A stretch of DNA of 64,000 bases from Mucilaginibacter daejeonensis (lineage in GTDB: Bacteria > Bacteroidota > Bacteroidia > Sphingobacteriales > Sphingobacteriaceae): positions 4,526,001 to 4,590,000 of the forward strand of contig NZ_CP086068.1 of NCBI RefSeq assembly GCF_020783335.1, read 5' to 3'. The notes below the pieces were generated by a model, which was not told the origin of the DNA, made no database searches, and saw only the letters and a list, made by a program, of their open reading frames with translations. Shown piece after piece: positions 39,639 to 48,177 of this stretch. The first letter of the stretch is position 1. Each line of letters opens with the position of its first letter. A program made the position numbers and the translations under genes.

Positions 39639-41257
39639 GCTGCCGCTACGCGTTTAGGTTTTAACCTGCGGAACACGATGAAGATCATGCCCAGCAAAGC
39701 CAGGCCACAACCGCCTTTGGCCAGATAATCGCCATGTTTGGTATAAAAAGTAAGCTCTGAGTTGAGGTTGATCTCTTGTTTCAGGGCGGCCTCTACCCAC
39801 CAACCTGAACGTTGTATCACATCGCCGCGCTGGTTAATGAAACCCGATATACCGGTGTTGGCCGAGCGGCATACCCAGCGGCGGTTCTCGATGGCGCGCA
39901 GCTTGGCATAATCGATATGCTGATCCTTGCCAGAGGTATTTTCCCACCAGCCATCATTAGTGATAATGGCGATGAACTGCGCCCCTTTACGCACCGAATG
40001 CGATATCCAATCGCCCCAAATGGTCTCGTAGCAGATCACCGGGTCGGCGCCTATGCCGCTTTGGGAGTAAAATACATCGGCATCGGGCTGGCTGCCAAAG
40101 CCGCCGGTTGAACCACCCAAATGTTCAAAAACAGGCGTCAGGAAACTCAATGCCGCACCAAATGGCATGGCCTCGGCACCGGGCACCAGTTTCGATTTAT
40201 GGTAAAATTGCACTCGATCTGAGTTCTCGATCTGCACTGCGGTGTTGAACACATCAAAATACTGATGGGTATTCTCCGAAAAACGGGCCGTAGGGGTATG
40301 CGCATCATTATAGATGCGATAGGTGGAAACGCCGGTGATCAGGTTGCCGTTACGGTAATTTTTCAGGAACTGCCTCATCTGGCCATACTGGGTCGACTGC
40401 GTAAAGCGGTCCTCGTCGGTATCTTCGGCTATGGCGGTCTCCGGCCAGATAAAGTATTCGGTATTCGGCTGCGCTACTGACGCCGACAAGCGGGTGAGCT
40501 TACTCATTTCCTGGTCGGGAGCAAGGTCAAATTTGGTATAAGGGTCAACATTAGGTTGCACCACTACCACGTTAGAGGGGTTAGGCTGCTCCTGGTAGCT
40601 GTAATAGGTGACCAGCGAATACCCCAAAGGCAGGATCAGGCTCAAGGCGAAACCTACGGTCAGTTTTGAACGGTATACTTTAGGACGTGATTCCCGCAAA
40701 CTGATATACAGCAGGAACAAAAAGATATTACAAAGCCATATCCATATGGTACCGCCGTAAACACCGGTATACTCGTACCATTGCACCCATTTGTGACTTA
40801 CGGCAAAGCCATTACCCAAGGTCATCCATGGGAATTTAAGGTCCCAGGATTGGTGCAGGTACTCGTAGGCGATCCAGAAGCAAACCAAAGCCGCTAACGA
40901 CCAGCCGCGTGCGGTACTGAGCCGCATGCGGTAGTACAACCAACAGGTGCCTGCCATTAACAACGGACCTAAGGAATACGGGATCAGCGTGATCGGGATG
41001 GCCACCAACGGACCGATGGTCTTGAGCGAATTGTATACCCAATAGATACTCAGGCTGTTCCAGATGAAGAAACCGATAAAGGTAGTGGCAAAAACGAACT
41101 GCCCTTTTTTCGTCGAAGGTGAATTGATGATATTCTCGATAGCAATGAGCATCGGCACCAAACCAACGAACAGCAAAAAGGTGGTGTAAGCGGTTGGCGG
41201 CCAGGCTATCCATAGTAATAAGCCCGAAAATACGGCAAGCAGCAAGTTCTTCTTCAT
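39635..41257 (-). CDS. lnt: Apolipoprotein N-acyltransferase
   Basis: 540 residues. Several N-terminal membrane helices (to ~215), then a nitrilase-like periplasmic domain with the catalytic triad Glu273 (WPETAI), Lys356 (HKSKLVPGAE) and Cys409 (VICYETIWGD), and a final membrane helix near 510-530. It adds the third acyl chain to lipoproteins at the inner membrane, consistent with the many lipobox proteins in this window. Length is normal. It is followed by an overlapping GT2 gene. Confidence 0.94.
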   Translation of the reverse strand: MKKNLLLAVFSGLLLWIAWPPTAYTTFLLFVGLVPMLIAIENIINSPSTKKGQFVFATTFIGFFIWNSLSIYWVYNSLKTIGPLVAIPITLIPYSLGPLLMAGTCWLYYRMRLSTARGWSLAALVCFWIAYEYLHQSWDLKFPWMTLGNGFAVSHKWVQWYEYTGVYGGTIWIWLCNIFLFLLYISLRESRPKVYRSKLTVGFALSLILPLGYSLVTYYSYQEQPNPSNVVVVQPNVDPYTKFDLAPDQEMSKLTRLSASVAQPNTEYFIWPETAIAEDTDEDRFTQSTQYGQMRQFLKNYRNGNLITGVSTYRIYNDAHTPTARFSENTHQYFDVFNTAVQIENSDRVQFYHKSKLVPGAEAMPFGAALSFLTPVFEHLGGSTGGFGSQPDADVFYSQSGIGADPVICYETIWGDWISHSVRKGAQFIAIITNDGWWENTSGKDQHIDYAKLRAIENRRWVCRSANTGISGFINQRGDVIQRSGWWVEAALKQEINLNSELTFYTKHGDYLAKGGCGLALLGMIFIVFRRLKPKRVAAA

Positions 41258-41424
41258 GCGGATACAAAGGAACGAAATAAAAGTGGCATCGCCTTGTGGT
41301 CAGCTTTCTAACGTGGTTTTAGGTGGCGTAGGTATGCAGCTTACTGATCATTGCCAATTTTGTAATTGATCGTCGCACGTAGGGCAAAGCGGGCCGATCG
41401 CGACGATCAGCTGCCTGCCGCAGG

Positions 41425-41577
41425 TGTTACATTTGCGTGTTCAAGTGTTACATTTGGTGTTACAAATTGAATAAATGCTGAATTTTCTTGATCTTTCTGG
41501 GTTTTTGCGAGTTTCGTAACGATGAAAAGTGGGGAAATTTGGGGAAATTTGTTACATCGGTGAAACATTTGTAACGC
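41425..41577. repeat. TGTTACA element, copy 2 (inverted)
   Basis: ~150 bp, the reverse complement of the element at 20295-20440 with divergence. TGTTACA occurs at 41425-41431, 41446-41452, 41458-41464 and 41550-41556, with TGTAACG at 41570-41576. The conserved core TTCGTAACGATGAAAAGTGG lies in the right half. The neighbouring stretch 41258-41424 shows no gene. The element ends 10 bases before the folate-gene start codon. Confidence 0.7.
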
Positions 41578-41586
41578 CTTTTGAAC

Positions 41587-42231
41587 ATGACCAAGAGTGA
41601 ACTCCGAAAGCTATTCAAGGCCCGGCGGGAACAGCTATCGCAGGCCGAGTATGATGAGCTGAACCAGCAGCTACTTCAGCGCTTTGCCCGCGTTGGACTG
41701 AGTGGAGTAAGTTGCGTTCACCTGTTCCTGCCGATCCGTAAATTCAAGGAGCCCGACACCTTCCTGATCAGGGAGTGGCTTCGGGAACATCACCCGAACA
41801 TTCAAAGGTTATTCCCCAAGGCTAACTTTGCCGACCATACCATACAGAACTATGCTGATGACGACCAACTGGAACTGGCCGTTAACGCTTTCGGTATCCC
41901 TGAGCCGGTTAGCGGCAACCTGGTACCCATCCAAGATGTGGATCTGATGCTCATCCCCCTATTAGCTCATGACCAACAGGGCTACCGGGTAGGTTACGGA
42001 AAAGGCTTTTACGATCGCCTTATGGCCCAGTGCCGCCCCGGCACCCGTTTTATCGGCCTGTCATTTTTTGAGGCAGTAGACCTTATAGATGATGTGAACG
42101 AGTATGATATGAAGATGGATCTGACACTAACGCCAAGCCGCAACTCACACCCCCAGCCCCCTGAAGGGAGTATGACCGAACACCGCTTACTGCTTCATTC
42201 CCCCTTCAGGGAGTTAGGGGGTTTGGGTTAG
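41587..42231 (+). CDS. 5-formyltetrahydrofolate cyclo-ligase
   Basis: 214 residues from ATG 41587. Family motifs: KSELRKLFKARREQLS (start), VHLFLPIRKFKEPDT, NAFGIPEP, and the ATP-binding loop GYRVGYGKGFYDRLMAQ. It converts 5-formyl-THF to 5,10-methenyl-THF. The family core ends near DVNEYDMKMDLTLTP; the last ~28 residues (PQPPEGS ... SPFRELGGLG) come from a CCCCCT repeat element and are not conserved. The stop overlaps the stop of the convergent exonuclease gene by four bases. The TGTTACA element ends just upstream. Confidence 0.92.
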   Translation: MTKSELRKLFKARREQLSQAEYDELNQQLLQRFARVGLSGVSCVHLFLPIRKFKEPDTFLIREWLREHHPNIQRLFPKANFADHTIQNYADDDQLELAVNAFGIPEPVSGNLVPIQDVDLMLIPLLAHDQQGYRVGYGKGFYDRLMAQCRPGTRFIGLSFFEAVDLIDDVNEYDMKMDLTLTPSRNSHPQPPEGSMTEHRLLLHSPFRELGGLG

Positions 42232-42238
42232 GGGGTGA
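42149..42238. repeat. CCCCCT palindromic element, copy 2
   Basis: Inverted arms CACCCCCAGCCCCCTGAAGG and CCCCCTTCAGGGAGTTAGGG flank ~40 bp, with an extra GGGTTAGGGGGTGA at the right. It covers the 3' ends of both convergent genes and supplies stop codons to each. The layout is the same as at 33359-33478. Confidence 0.8.
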
Positions 42239-43001
42239 CATCCAACTCCAGTAATACCGGGCAATGATCAGAGTGCCTGGCTTCGGGCAGTATGGCGGCA
42301 CGCTTTACGGCGCTTTGCAGGTCGGTGGTCACCATGTTGTAATCGATGCGCCAGCCCAGGTTCTTGGCGCGGGCGTTGGCCCTGAAACTCCACCAGGTGT
42401 AGTTGTGCGGCTCCTTGTTCAGCAACCTGAAGGTGTCCACAAATCCCATCTCCACAAAACGGTCCATCCAGGCACGCTCTTCGGGCAAAAAGCCCGATGA
42501 GTTGGCGTTCGACTTAGGGTTGTGGATATCGATAGGCTTGTGGCAAATGTTATAATCGCCGCAAACCACCAGTTTAGGGTAGGCCCATTTCAGCTGGTTC
42601 AGGTATTCGCCAAATTCATCCAAAAAACGATATTTGAATACCTGACGCTCATCTCCACTCGACCCCGACGGGAAGTAAACGCTCATTACCGACACGTCCT
42701 CAAAGTCCACCCTGATGCAGCGGCCTTCGCGGTCAAAATCTTCTATGCCGCACCCGTACTCCACATGCTTGGGCGTGTGGCGGGTAAATATGGCAGTACC
42801 ACTATAGCCTTTCTTTTCGGCCGGGTACCAATAGTGCTGATAGCCCATTTGCTCTACCAGCAACAGGTCGGTCAGAACATCGGGCGTGGCTTTGATCTCT
42901 TGCAAGCAAACCACATCGGCATCGGTGGCTTGCAGCCATGATAACCAGCCCTTGGTCATGGCGGATCGTATGCCGTTCACGTTATAGGTAATGATCTTCA
43001 T
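42228..43001 (-). CDS. xth: Exodeoxyribonuclease III
   Basis: 257 residues of the EEP endonuclease/exonuclease fold. MKIITYNVNGIRSA (Asn ligand), VVCLQEIKA (Glu metal ligand), VVCGDYNICHKPIDIHNPK (Asp/Asn catalytic), WRIDYNMVT and HSDHCPVLLELD (the catalytic Asp-His pair). It acts on abasic sites and 3' blocked ends in base excision repair. The TP-stop end is encoded by the CCCCCT element. No promoter box was seen upstream. Confidence 0.95.
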   Translation of the reverse strand: MKIITYNVNGIRSAMTKGWLSWLQATDADVVCLQEIKATPDVLTDLLLVEQMGYQHYWYPAEKKGYSGTAIFTRHTPKHVEYGCGIEDFDREGRCIRVDFEDVSVMSVYFPSGSSGDERQVFKYRFLDEFGEYLNQLKWAYPKLVVCGDYNICHKPIDIHNPKSNANSSGFLPEERAWMDRFVEMGFVDTFRLLNKEPHNYTWWSFRANARAKNLGWRIDYNMVTTDLQSAVKRAAILPEARHSDHCPVLLELDVTP

Positions 43002-43028
43002 TGAGGTGATCAGGTGTTTATAGTAAGG

Positions 43029-43122
43029 TTGTCATCCTGAGCGATAGCGAAGGATCCTATGCTCAGAATATCTGAACTACATGCAGGGTATATAAGATGC
43101 TTCACTGCGTTCAGCATGACAA
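43029..43122. repeat. Single palindromic element of the TCATGCTGAAC type
   Basis: Begins TTGTCATCCTGAGCG and ends CGTTCAGCATGACAA, so the ends form a hairpin. The right arm (GATGCTTC ... CAGCATGACA) matches family B of the 16771-17654 array. It fills the gap between exonuclease III and the cyclophilin gene, whose stop lies 9 bases beyond. Confidence 0.75.
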
Positions 43123-43130
43123 TTCGGTTG

Positions 43131-43829
43131 TTACTTATCCAAATTCAACAATTTATCCAGTTGACGGCACTGCCTTTTGCTCAGCAATTCCACTTTCATA
43201 GGTACATCCTGTACGGGGCGGTCGCGTTTGTCGGTCTTCACGGCAGCAATGCGGTCAACCATATCTATGCCGCTCACCACTTCGCCGTAAACGGTGTAGC
43301 CATGGTCGAGCTGTGGCGTCCCCCCTACCGACCTGTACCAGGCGCGCTGCCACTCGGGTATATGGTAACCTTTCAGTCGGGTGGTCTCTAACGAGTCGAT
43401 ACGGGCATCGGTCACCCGTTTGCCTTCCACTATGTAGAACTGCGTAGCGCTCGATGCCTTTTCGGGGTTATTGTCGCGTGCGGCGGCCAATACGCCTCGC
43501 TTGTGGAACAGGCTGTCCCTGAACTCGGCTGGCACCTTGTATTTGAGGTCGCCCTCGCCCAGTTCGGCACCCGGCTTGGCGTTCTTAGAGTCGGGATCGC
43601 CACCCTGGATCATAAAATTCTGGATCACGCGGTGGAACAATGTACCATTGTAAAAGCCTTCTTTAGCCAGCTTCACAAAGTTATCGCGATGCTTGGGCGT
43701 TTCGTTATACAGGCGAATGATCACTTGGCCATACCCGGTACTAATGCGTACATATTGGTTACGCGGTGGCTTGGCATAGGCCACCGAGCCGGTGATCAGC
43801 AGGGTCAGCAATAAGAGTTTGCGGGTCAT
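43131..43829 (-). CDS. Cyclophilin-type peptidyl-prolyl isomerase, exported
   Basis: 232 residues from ATG 43829, which starts a signal peptide (MTRKLLLLTLLITGSVAYA). The cyclophilin core has YGQVIIRLYNETPKHRDNFVKL, GTLFHRVIQNFMIQGGDP (the active-site Arg and Gln), SSATQFYIVEG and GYTVYGEVVSGIDMVDRI. An insert of ~35 residues after FYIVEGKRVTD is usual for Bacteroidota forms. It probably assists folding in the periplasm. The start overlaps the upstream gene (ATGA). Confidence 0.92.
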   Translation of the reverse strand: MTRKLLLLTLLITGSVAYAKPPRNQYVRISTGYGQVIIRLYNETPKHRDNFVKLAKEGFYNGTLFHRVIQNFMIQGGDPDSKNAKPGAELGEGDLKYKVPAEFRDSLFHKRGVLAAARDNNPEKASSATQFYIVEGKRVTDARIDSLETTRLKGYHIPEWQRAWYRSVGGTPQLDHGYTVYGEVVSGIDMVDRIAAVKTDKRDRPVQDVPMKVELLSKRQCRQLDKLLNLDK

Positions 43830-44173
43830 GAGTTCTGCATCTCCTCGAAATAATTGATGATGAGCGACTTGATCACCATTTCCTGCTCCAGCAAGGTATA
43901 GTTTGGGATCGGTTTGACCAGTTTCCAATGCGGCCAACCGTCCTGATCGGCACCTTCCAGTTCGTAAAAACCCATTTGGCTGAACAGCTTGCAATTAGCT
44001 ATGTGCATCAGTTCCTCCTTTTGGCGTTTGCTGAACTTTTTAGGCCCCTGGCCCAGTTCCTGCACGCCGATCAGGAATAACATGACCTTCAGGTCGGGCA
44101 GTTCGTTGTCAAAATCCTCAGCTATGCGCTGCTGCAGCTTGCTCCACTTTTCGTTTATTTCAGCAGGTGTCAT
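43826..44173 (-). CDS. Conserved hypothetical protein
   Basis: 115 residues, soluble, mostly helical: EINEKWSKLQQRIAEDFDNELPDLKVMLFLIGVQELGQG, then KRQKEELMHIANCKLFSQMGFYE and a tryptophan-bearing DGWPHWKLVKPIP turn. No known domain; similar small proteins occur in other Bacteroidota as far as I recall, without a function. It is translationally coupled (ATGA) to the cyclophilin gene. Confidence 0.75.
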   Translation of the reverse strand: MTPAEINEKWSKLQQRIAEDFDNELPDLKVMLFLIGVQELGQGPKKFSKRQKEELMHIANCKLFSQMGFYELEGADQDGWPHWKLVKPIPNYTLLEQEMVIKSLIINYFEEMQNS

Positions 44174-44228
44174 TGTGAGGGTAAAGATACGCTTTTCGGG
44201 TTCACTTGATCATTAGGGTAGCTGTTTC

Positions 44229-44572
44229 AATTCCCTCTCAAGAGGGAATTCTGAGGGCTGTTCATTCCCCTCTTGAGAGGGGGTGGGATGGAATGAGCGG
44301 AGGCAGGGGTGTGTAATGTCAAGGCGACCCGAAACTTTGCAGGATGTATAACACACCCCTAACCCCTCTCGAGAGGGAAATTATGGTAGAGTTGATTGGT
44401 GGCCGGGCTTGTGGGATAGCTATTGAAACTTTGCAGGATGTACAACACACCCCTAACCCCTCTCGAGAGGGGAATTATGGTAGAGTTGATTGGTGGCCGG
44501 GCTTGTGGGATAGCTATTGAAACTTTGCAGGATGTATAACACACCCCTAACCCCTCTCGAGAGGGGAATTTT
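44229..44572. repeat. CCCTCT palindromes and 94-bp tandem repeat
   Basis: At 44231-44290 two palindromes occur (AATTCCCTCTCAAGAGGGAATT-type and CCCCTCTTGAGAGGGG). From 44331 a 94-bp unit repeats at 44331, 44425 and 44519 (the third copy is partial, to ~44572). Each unit contains CCCCTCTCGAGAGGGG or a one-base variant. Units 1 and 2 are nearly identical. The repeat runs into the 3' end of the NadR-like gene. No gene is supported in 44174-44546. Confidence 0.85.
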
Positions 44573-45098
44573 GTTGGGATAGCAAATATTCGTCGATGGC
44601 ATTGACGGCAGCATCGTAGCGGGGTTGGCCTATGCCTGATATCACCTGGTAGTTGGCGTTAAGGGCTTGTAGTTCCTGGTGCCATACCTGCATAAAGTGT
44701 TCGCGTTTGGTGGGGAAGTTGCGCAAGGGGTCATCCTGCCAGGGCAGGTCGATGTTGAGCAACAGGTATAGGTCATATCGATGCTGGGGCAGCAGGTCCA
44801 GCACTTCCTGTGGGGCCTTGCCGAACATCTCGTCGCTCCAGATCTTGATCGTGATAAAGGTGGTATCGCAAATGAGCAGCTGGTTGGCCTTGGGCAAGTA
44901 CTCTTTTTCCAGCTCCAGCTGACCGTAGAACATGTTCACTTCATCCTGCCAGGTACAATCGCCCGTGAGCTTCTCGCAGTATTGGCGGGCGTACTCGGGC
45001 ACCCAAACGGTGTGGTAGTGATTGGCCAGATAGGCCGACATGGCCGATTTGCCAGTACTCTCGGGCCCAACAATGGCTATTTTACGGATCTGTTGCAT
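44547..45098 (-). CDS. NadR-like nicotinamide riboside kinase / AAA ATPase
   Basis: 183 residues. Walker A GPESTGKS at ~11-18, WVPEYARQYCEKL and LLICDTTFITIKIWSDEMFG match the ribosylnicotinamide-kinase half of NadR. RYDLYLLLNIDLPWQDDPLRNFP is the lid region. The adenylyltransferase half and HTH of full NadR are absent, as is common in stand-alone forms. It probably phosphorylates nicotinamide riboside for NAD salvage. The last six residues (NSPLERG) are encoded by the 94-bp repeat and are not part of the family. Confidence 0.85.
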   Translation of the reverse strand: MQQIRKIAIVGPESTGKSAMSAYLANHYHTVWVPEYARQYCEKLTGDCTWQDEVNMFYGQLELEKEYLPKANQLLICDTTFITIKIWSDEMFGKAPQEVLDLLPQHRYDLYLLLNIDLPWQDDPLRNFPTKREHFMQVWHQELQALNANYQVISGIGQPRYDAAVNAIDEYLLSQQNSPLERG

Positions 45099-45143
45099 GC
45101 TATGGTGAGCAAATATAAACGCTTTTTGTTCAGTACCCCGGTA

Positions 45144-45875
45144 TCAGGTGGGCTCTTCGCGTATCAATCTGTAGAAGGCCTCGCGGTAGGTCTCGCCTAC
45201 GGGTAAGGCCTGATCGTGTATGTAGATCATGTGCCCATCGATCAGCCGGATCTTGTTCACGGCCACGATGTACGAGCGGTGCACCCGGCAAAAGGCCGGC
45301 TGAGGCAATTGGTCTTCCAGATCGCGCAGGGTTTGGTAAGTGATGATGCGCTGCCCCTGCACAAATATGGACACGTAATTTTTCAACCCCTCGATATACA
45401 GGATGTCGTCCAGATCCACCTTGATGAACTTGTTCTTGCTATCGCTTTTAACGAACATGTGGCCCTGCTGGGCAGGAGCGGCCATCGCTGCGGGTGCAGT
45501 AGCCGGGGGCAGCGTTGCGGCCATTTGCTGCCATGCCTTTTGTGCGGCCTTCAGGAACCTATCGAAAGGGACAGGTTTTAGCAAATAGTCGATCACATCA
45601 TGCTCATAGCCTTGCAACGCATACTCAGGATAGGCAGTGGTGAGGATCACCTTGCACTTGCTTCCGCAAAGTTTCAGGAACTGGATGCCGCTCAGATCGG
45701 GCATTTGTATATCCAGGAACACCAGATCCACCTCGCCCTGCTGCACCAGCGCCAGTGCTTCAATGGCATTGGTACAAATGCCTACCAATTGCAGGAACGG
45801 CACCTTACCGACGTGGTCGGCAATGATCCTGGCCGCGTAGGCTTCATCATCAACAGCGAGGCAACGTATCTTCAT
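45144..45875 (-). CDS. LytTR-family response regulator
   Basis: 243 residues. Receiver domain with phosphoacceptor Asp55 in LVFLDIQMPDLSG, acidic pocket at AVDDE, and the Thr/Lys switch (LTTAYPEYAL, LKPVPFDRFLKA). An Ala/Pro linker (~123-142) leads to a LytTR DNA-binding domain (FIKVDLDDILYIEGLKNYVS, LPQPAFCRVHRSYIVAVNKI). It follows its sensor kinase by 40 bases. The target genes are unknown. Confidence 0.92.
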   Translation of the reverse strand: MKIRCLAVDDEAYAARIIADHVGKVPFLQLVGICTNAIEALALVQQGEVDLVFLDIQMPDLSGIQFLKLCGSKCKVILTTAYPEYALQGYEHDVIDYLLKPVPFDRFLKAAQKAWQQMAATLPPATAPAAMAAPAQQGHMFVKSDSKNKFIKVDLDDILYIEGLKNYVSIFVQGQRIITYQTLRDLEDQLPQPAFCRVHRSYIVAVNKIRLIDGHMIYIHDQALPVGETYREAFYRLIREEPT

Positions 45876-45915
45876 CTGGGTAAAAAATTAAAGAGGTGTG
45901 AGGAATGAGATAAGA

Positions 45916-46932
45916 TCACAGATCGATGTTGAGCGTGATCTTGTAAGAGCGGCCGTTATCGGCAATGAGCAATTCGTGTTTGTCGGGGTACAATAAGGCC
46001 AGCCGCCTGCGGGTATTGGTAATACCTACCCCGCTCGAGTGATCTTTGGGCCCGTGGTTGACCTTGTTACTTACCGTGAACATGAGCCGATCGCCGATCA
46101 CGCGCAACTGTATCTTGACCGGCCGTTGCGGATCGTTCATCACCCCGTGTTTAAAGGCGTTCTCTACAAAAGGAATGAGCATCAGCGAGGCGATACGCTT
46201 ACCGGCCAGGTCGGTATTGGCCTTGAACTCCACATTGAACTGATCGCCAAAACGGAGGCGGAAGATGTCGATATAGTTTTGCAGGTGGTCCACCTCGTGT
46301 TGCAGGTCCACCTTGCCATCGGCGCTTTGGTCGAGCGCGTAACGCATCAGTTGCGATAGCTTGATCACGGCGTTGGCCAGATCATCAGATACCGGGTAGG
46401 CCAGCGAGTAGATGTAGTTGAGCGTATTATACAAAAAGTGCGGGTTGATCTGCGACCGCAAAAAGGCCAGCTCGGCCTCCTGTTTCTCGCGGCGCAGGGC
46501 CTCGTTCTCTGTCTGGTTCCTGAACTGTTCCTGCATGTTCCAGATCGCGGCACTGATCACCGCCACAGGTACGCCCTGGTAAAGGTTATCATACAGGTAG
46601 CTCGTTACCGTGATGTGGCCGTAATAATTACTGAACCCGAACACCAAAGGATAAAGCGCCTGCTCTAACCCGAACCGCACTGCCGAGAACACCACCGGCA
46701 CCGCCAGCAAGGCGAATGCAAGCGCAACGAAACGCTTTTTACGAAGCAACTGTGGGAACACCCACAGGAAAAGGTAATAGAACACCGCCACCAAACTGAG
46801 GCAAAAGGATAGCTGCAACAGCATTAGCACCTTTACATTGGCCACACCCGCGCTGCGCCATATGCTTACCAGATCATACCCGATCACGGCCAGCCAGCCC
46901 AGTACATGGTAAAATATGGTCTTTTGCTTCAT
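45916..46932 (-). CDS. LytS/YehU-type sensor histidine kinase
   Basis: 338 residues. Four N-terminal membrane helices (~8-28, 36-58, 68-88, 118-132), a short coiled coil (QEQFRNQTENEALRREKQEAEL), the His_kinase domain with His165 in INPHFLYNTLN, and a C-terminal ATPase (MLIPFVENAFKHG for the N box, SSGVGITNTRRRL for the G box). No periplasmic sensing domain, so the signal is probably within the membrane. It pairs with the LytTR regulator downstream. Confidence 0.92.
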   Translation of the reverse strand: MKQKTIFYHVLGWLAVIGYDLVSIWRSAGVANVKVLMLLQLSFCLSLVAVFYYLFLWVFPQLLRKKRFVALAFALLAVPVVFSAVRFGLEQALYPLVFGFSNYYGHITVTSYLYDNLYQGVPVAVISAAIWNMQEQFRNQTENEALRREKQEAELAFLRSQINPHFLYNTLNYIYSLAYPVSDDLANAVIKLSQLMRYALDQSADGKVDLQHEVDHLQNYIDIFRLRFGDQFNVEFKANTDLAGKRIASLMLIPFVENAFKHGVMNDPQRPVKIQLRVIGDRLMFTVSNKVNHGPKDHSSGVGITNTRRRLALLYPDKHELLIADNGRSYKITLNIDL

Positions 46933-47050
46933 CCCGTAAAATTACGCATTGCTTTGGCCACGGCCAGTTTTTTATACGAAAGTACCTGATCGTTATGCTA
47001 ACCCGTTTTGCCGGGTTTATATAATGAAACGAGGCGTTGGGATAATAGAA

Positions 47051-47081
47051 TTGATGCCGAATGGTTGCGAGGGCACCTTTG
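47051..47081 (+). promoter_or_regulatory. DUF5700 gene promoter
   Basis: TTG (47051-47053), 20 bases, CACCTTTG (47074-47081), one mismatch from TAnnTTTG. The expected start near 47085 supports ATG 47110. Confidence 0.6.
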
Positions 47082-47109
47082 CTTCATCACCAAGAACGAA
47101 CACCCAGAT

Positions 47110-48177
47110 ATGAAAAAGCAAAGCATCCTCTTTTCTCTACTTATAGCTCTGACCTTACTATCAATAAGCGCGAAGGCACAGGTCATCAACATTGATGCGG
47201 CCCTGCAGTACTGGCAACTTACGGATAGCCTGCGGCATGACCGACCGATCACCGATGAGCAGTGGAAACAGTTCATCGCCATGGAGGGCAACAAGACCTA
47301 CATACGGTCGGTGTTCGATAGCGCCTCGATAGCCGATTACCGCAAAGCGGTGGAGATGGTGTACATGCCTAAGCAGGCTGCACGGCTGCAAAAGAACCTG
47401 GCCGCCAAATATTGGTACGCCATACTGGTGCAACGGTATAAGGATAAAGAGGACTCGCTCAAGACCTATCTTAAAAACACCCTCGCCAGCCCGGCCTACA
47501 GCACGGTGATGTACGATAAGGTATACCAATGGCTGCCCAAAAAGGCCAGGCACCAGATCCCGGGCATCAAGTTCTTTTATAATGCGTTGGGAATGGATGC
47601 GGTATCTTACGCTAACGGTATCTTTATTAGTGCCATGGCGGCCTTTCAGCATGCCAAGATCAGCACAGGTATATTGGAAGCGCACGAGATGCACCACCAG
47701 CTAAGGCCGCAAAGAGCATTGCGCAAACCAGAGACCGCTCACCAAGGCATCCTCTACGCTATCCGCAGCATTCAAAATGAGGGCATTGCCGATATGATCG
47801 ATAAAGAGCCGATCTACACCCTGCCTGGCGACCCTGAAGAGATCGGCGACTGGCTGATCAAACCCGCGCCCGAGGCGATCAGAAAATTGGATTCGGCCAT
47901 CGTGATGATGGCCCGGTCAGACAGTCATACGTTCGAGAACGAGCGTTATTACCGGCAGGTGCTGCGCTCGTCGGCCGGGCATATGCCGGGGTTCTACATG
48001 GCGCGCACCATTGTTCGTAATGGCTATGGCAAACAGATGATCAAACATGCCGATGACCCTTTCGCCTTCATTTACCTGTACCACAAGGCAGCTCAAAAGG
48101 ACGATACCAAACCCGCGATGTTCAGCGCCGAAGCGATCGCCTTTCTAAAGCGGCTGGAAAAGCTATACGCGGAATAA
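47110..48177 (+). CDS. DUF5700-type putative zinc protease, exported
   Basis: 355 residues from ATG 47110. Signal peptide MKKQSILFSLLIALTLLSISAKAQ. The middle holds the zincin-like motif ILEAHEMHHQ, with a downstream Glu in IRSIQNEGIADMIDKEP as likely third ligand, an arrangement known from putative gluzincins of DUF5700. Substrate unknown; the protein is probably periplasmic or secreted. A promoter ends 29 bases before the start. The longer in-frame reading from 47008 is rejected because it runs across that promoter and precedes the signal peptide. Confidence 0.78.
   Translation: MKKQSILFSLLIALTLLSISAKAQVINIDAALQYWQLTDSLRHDRPITDEQWKQFIAMEGNKTYIRSVFDSASIADYRKAVEMVYMPKQAARLQKNLAAKYWYAILVQRYKDKEDSLKTYLKNTLASPAYSTVMYDKVYQWLPKKARHQIPGIKFFYNALGMDAVSYANGIFISAMAAFQHAKISTGILEAHEMHHQLRPQRALRKPETAHQGILYAIRSIQNEGIADMIDKEPIYTLPGDPEEIGDWLIKPAPEAIRKLDSAIVMMARSDSHTFENERYYRQVLRSSAGHMPGFYMARTIVRNGYGKQMIKHADDPFAFIYLYHKAAQKDDTKPAMFSAEAIAFLKRLEKLYAE

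Noticed and set aside
43830..43994. Longer start of the cyclophilin gene
   Set aside because: The extra 55 residues overlap the upstream gene in another frame and precede a good signal peptide at ATG 43829.
44359..44544. Small minus-strand open frame with PLSRGVRGVL and PLERG
   Set aside because: It is a translation of the 94-bp tandem repeat.
47008..47109. Extended N-terminus of the DUF5700 gene
   Set aside because: It crosses the TTG-N20-CACCTTTG promoter and would hide a clear signal peptide.
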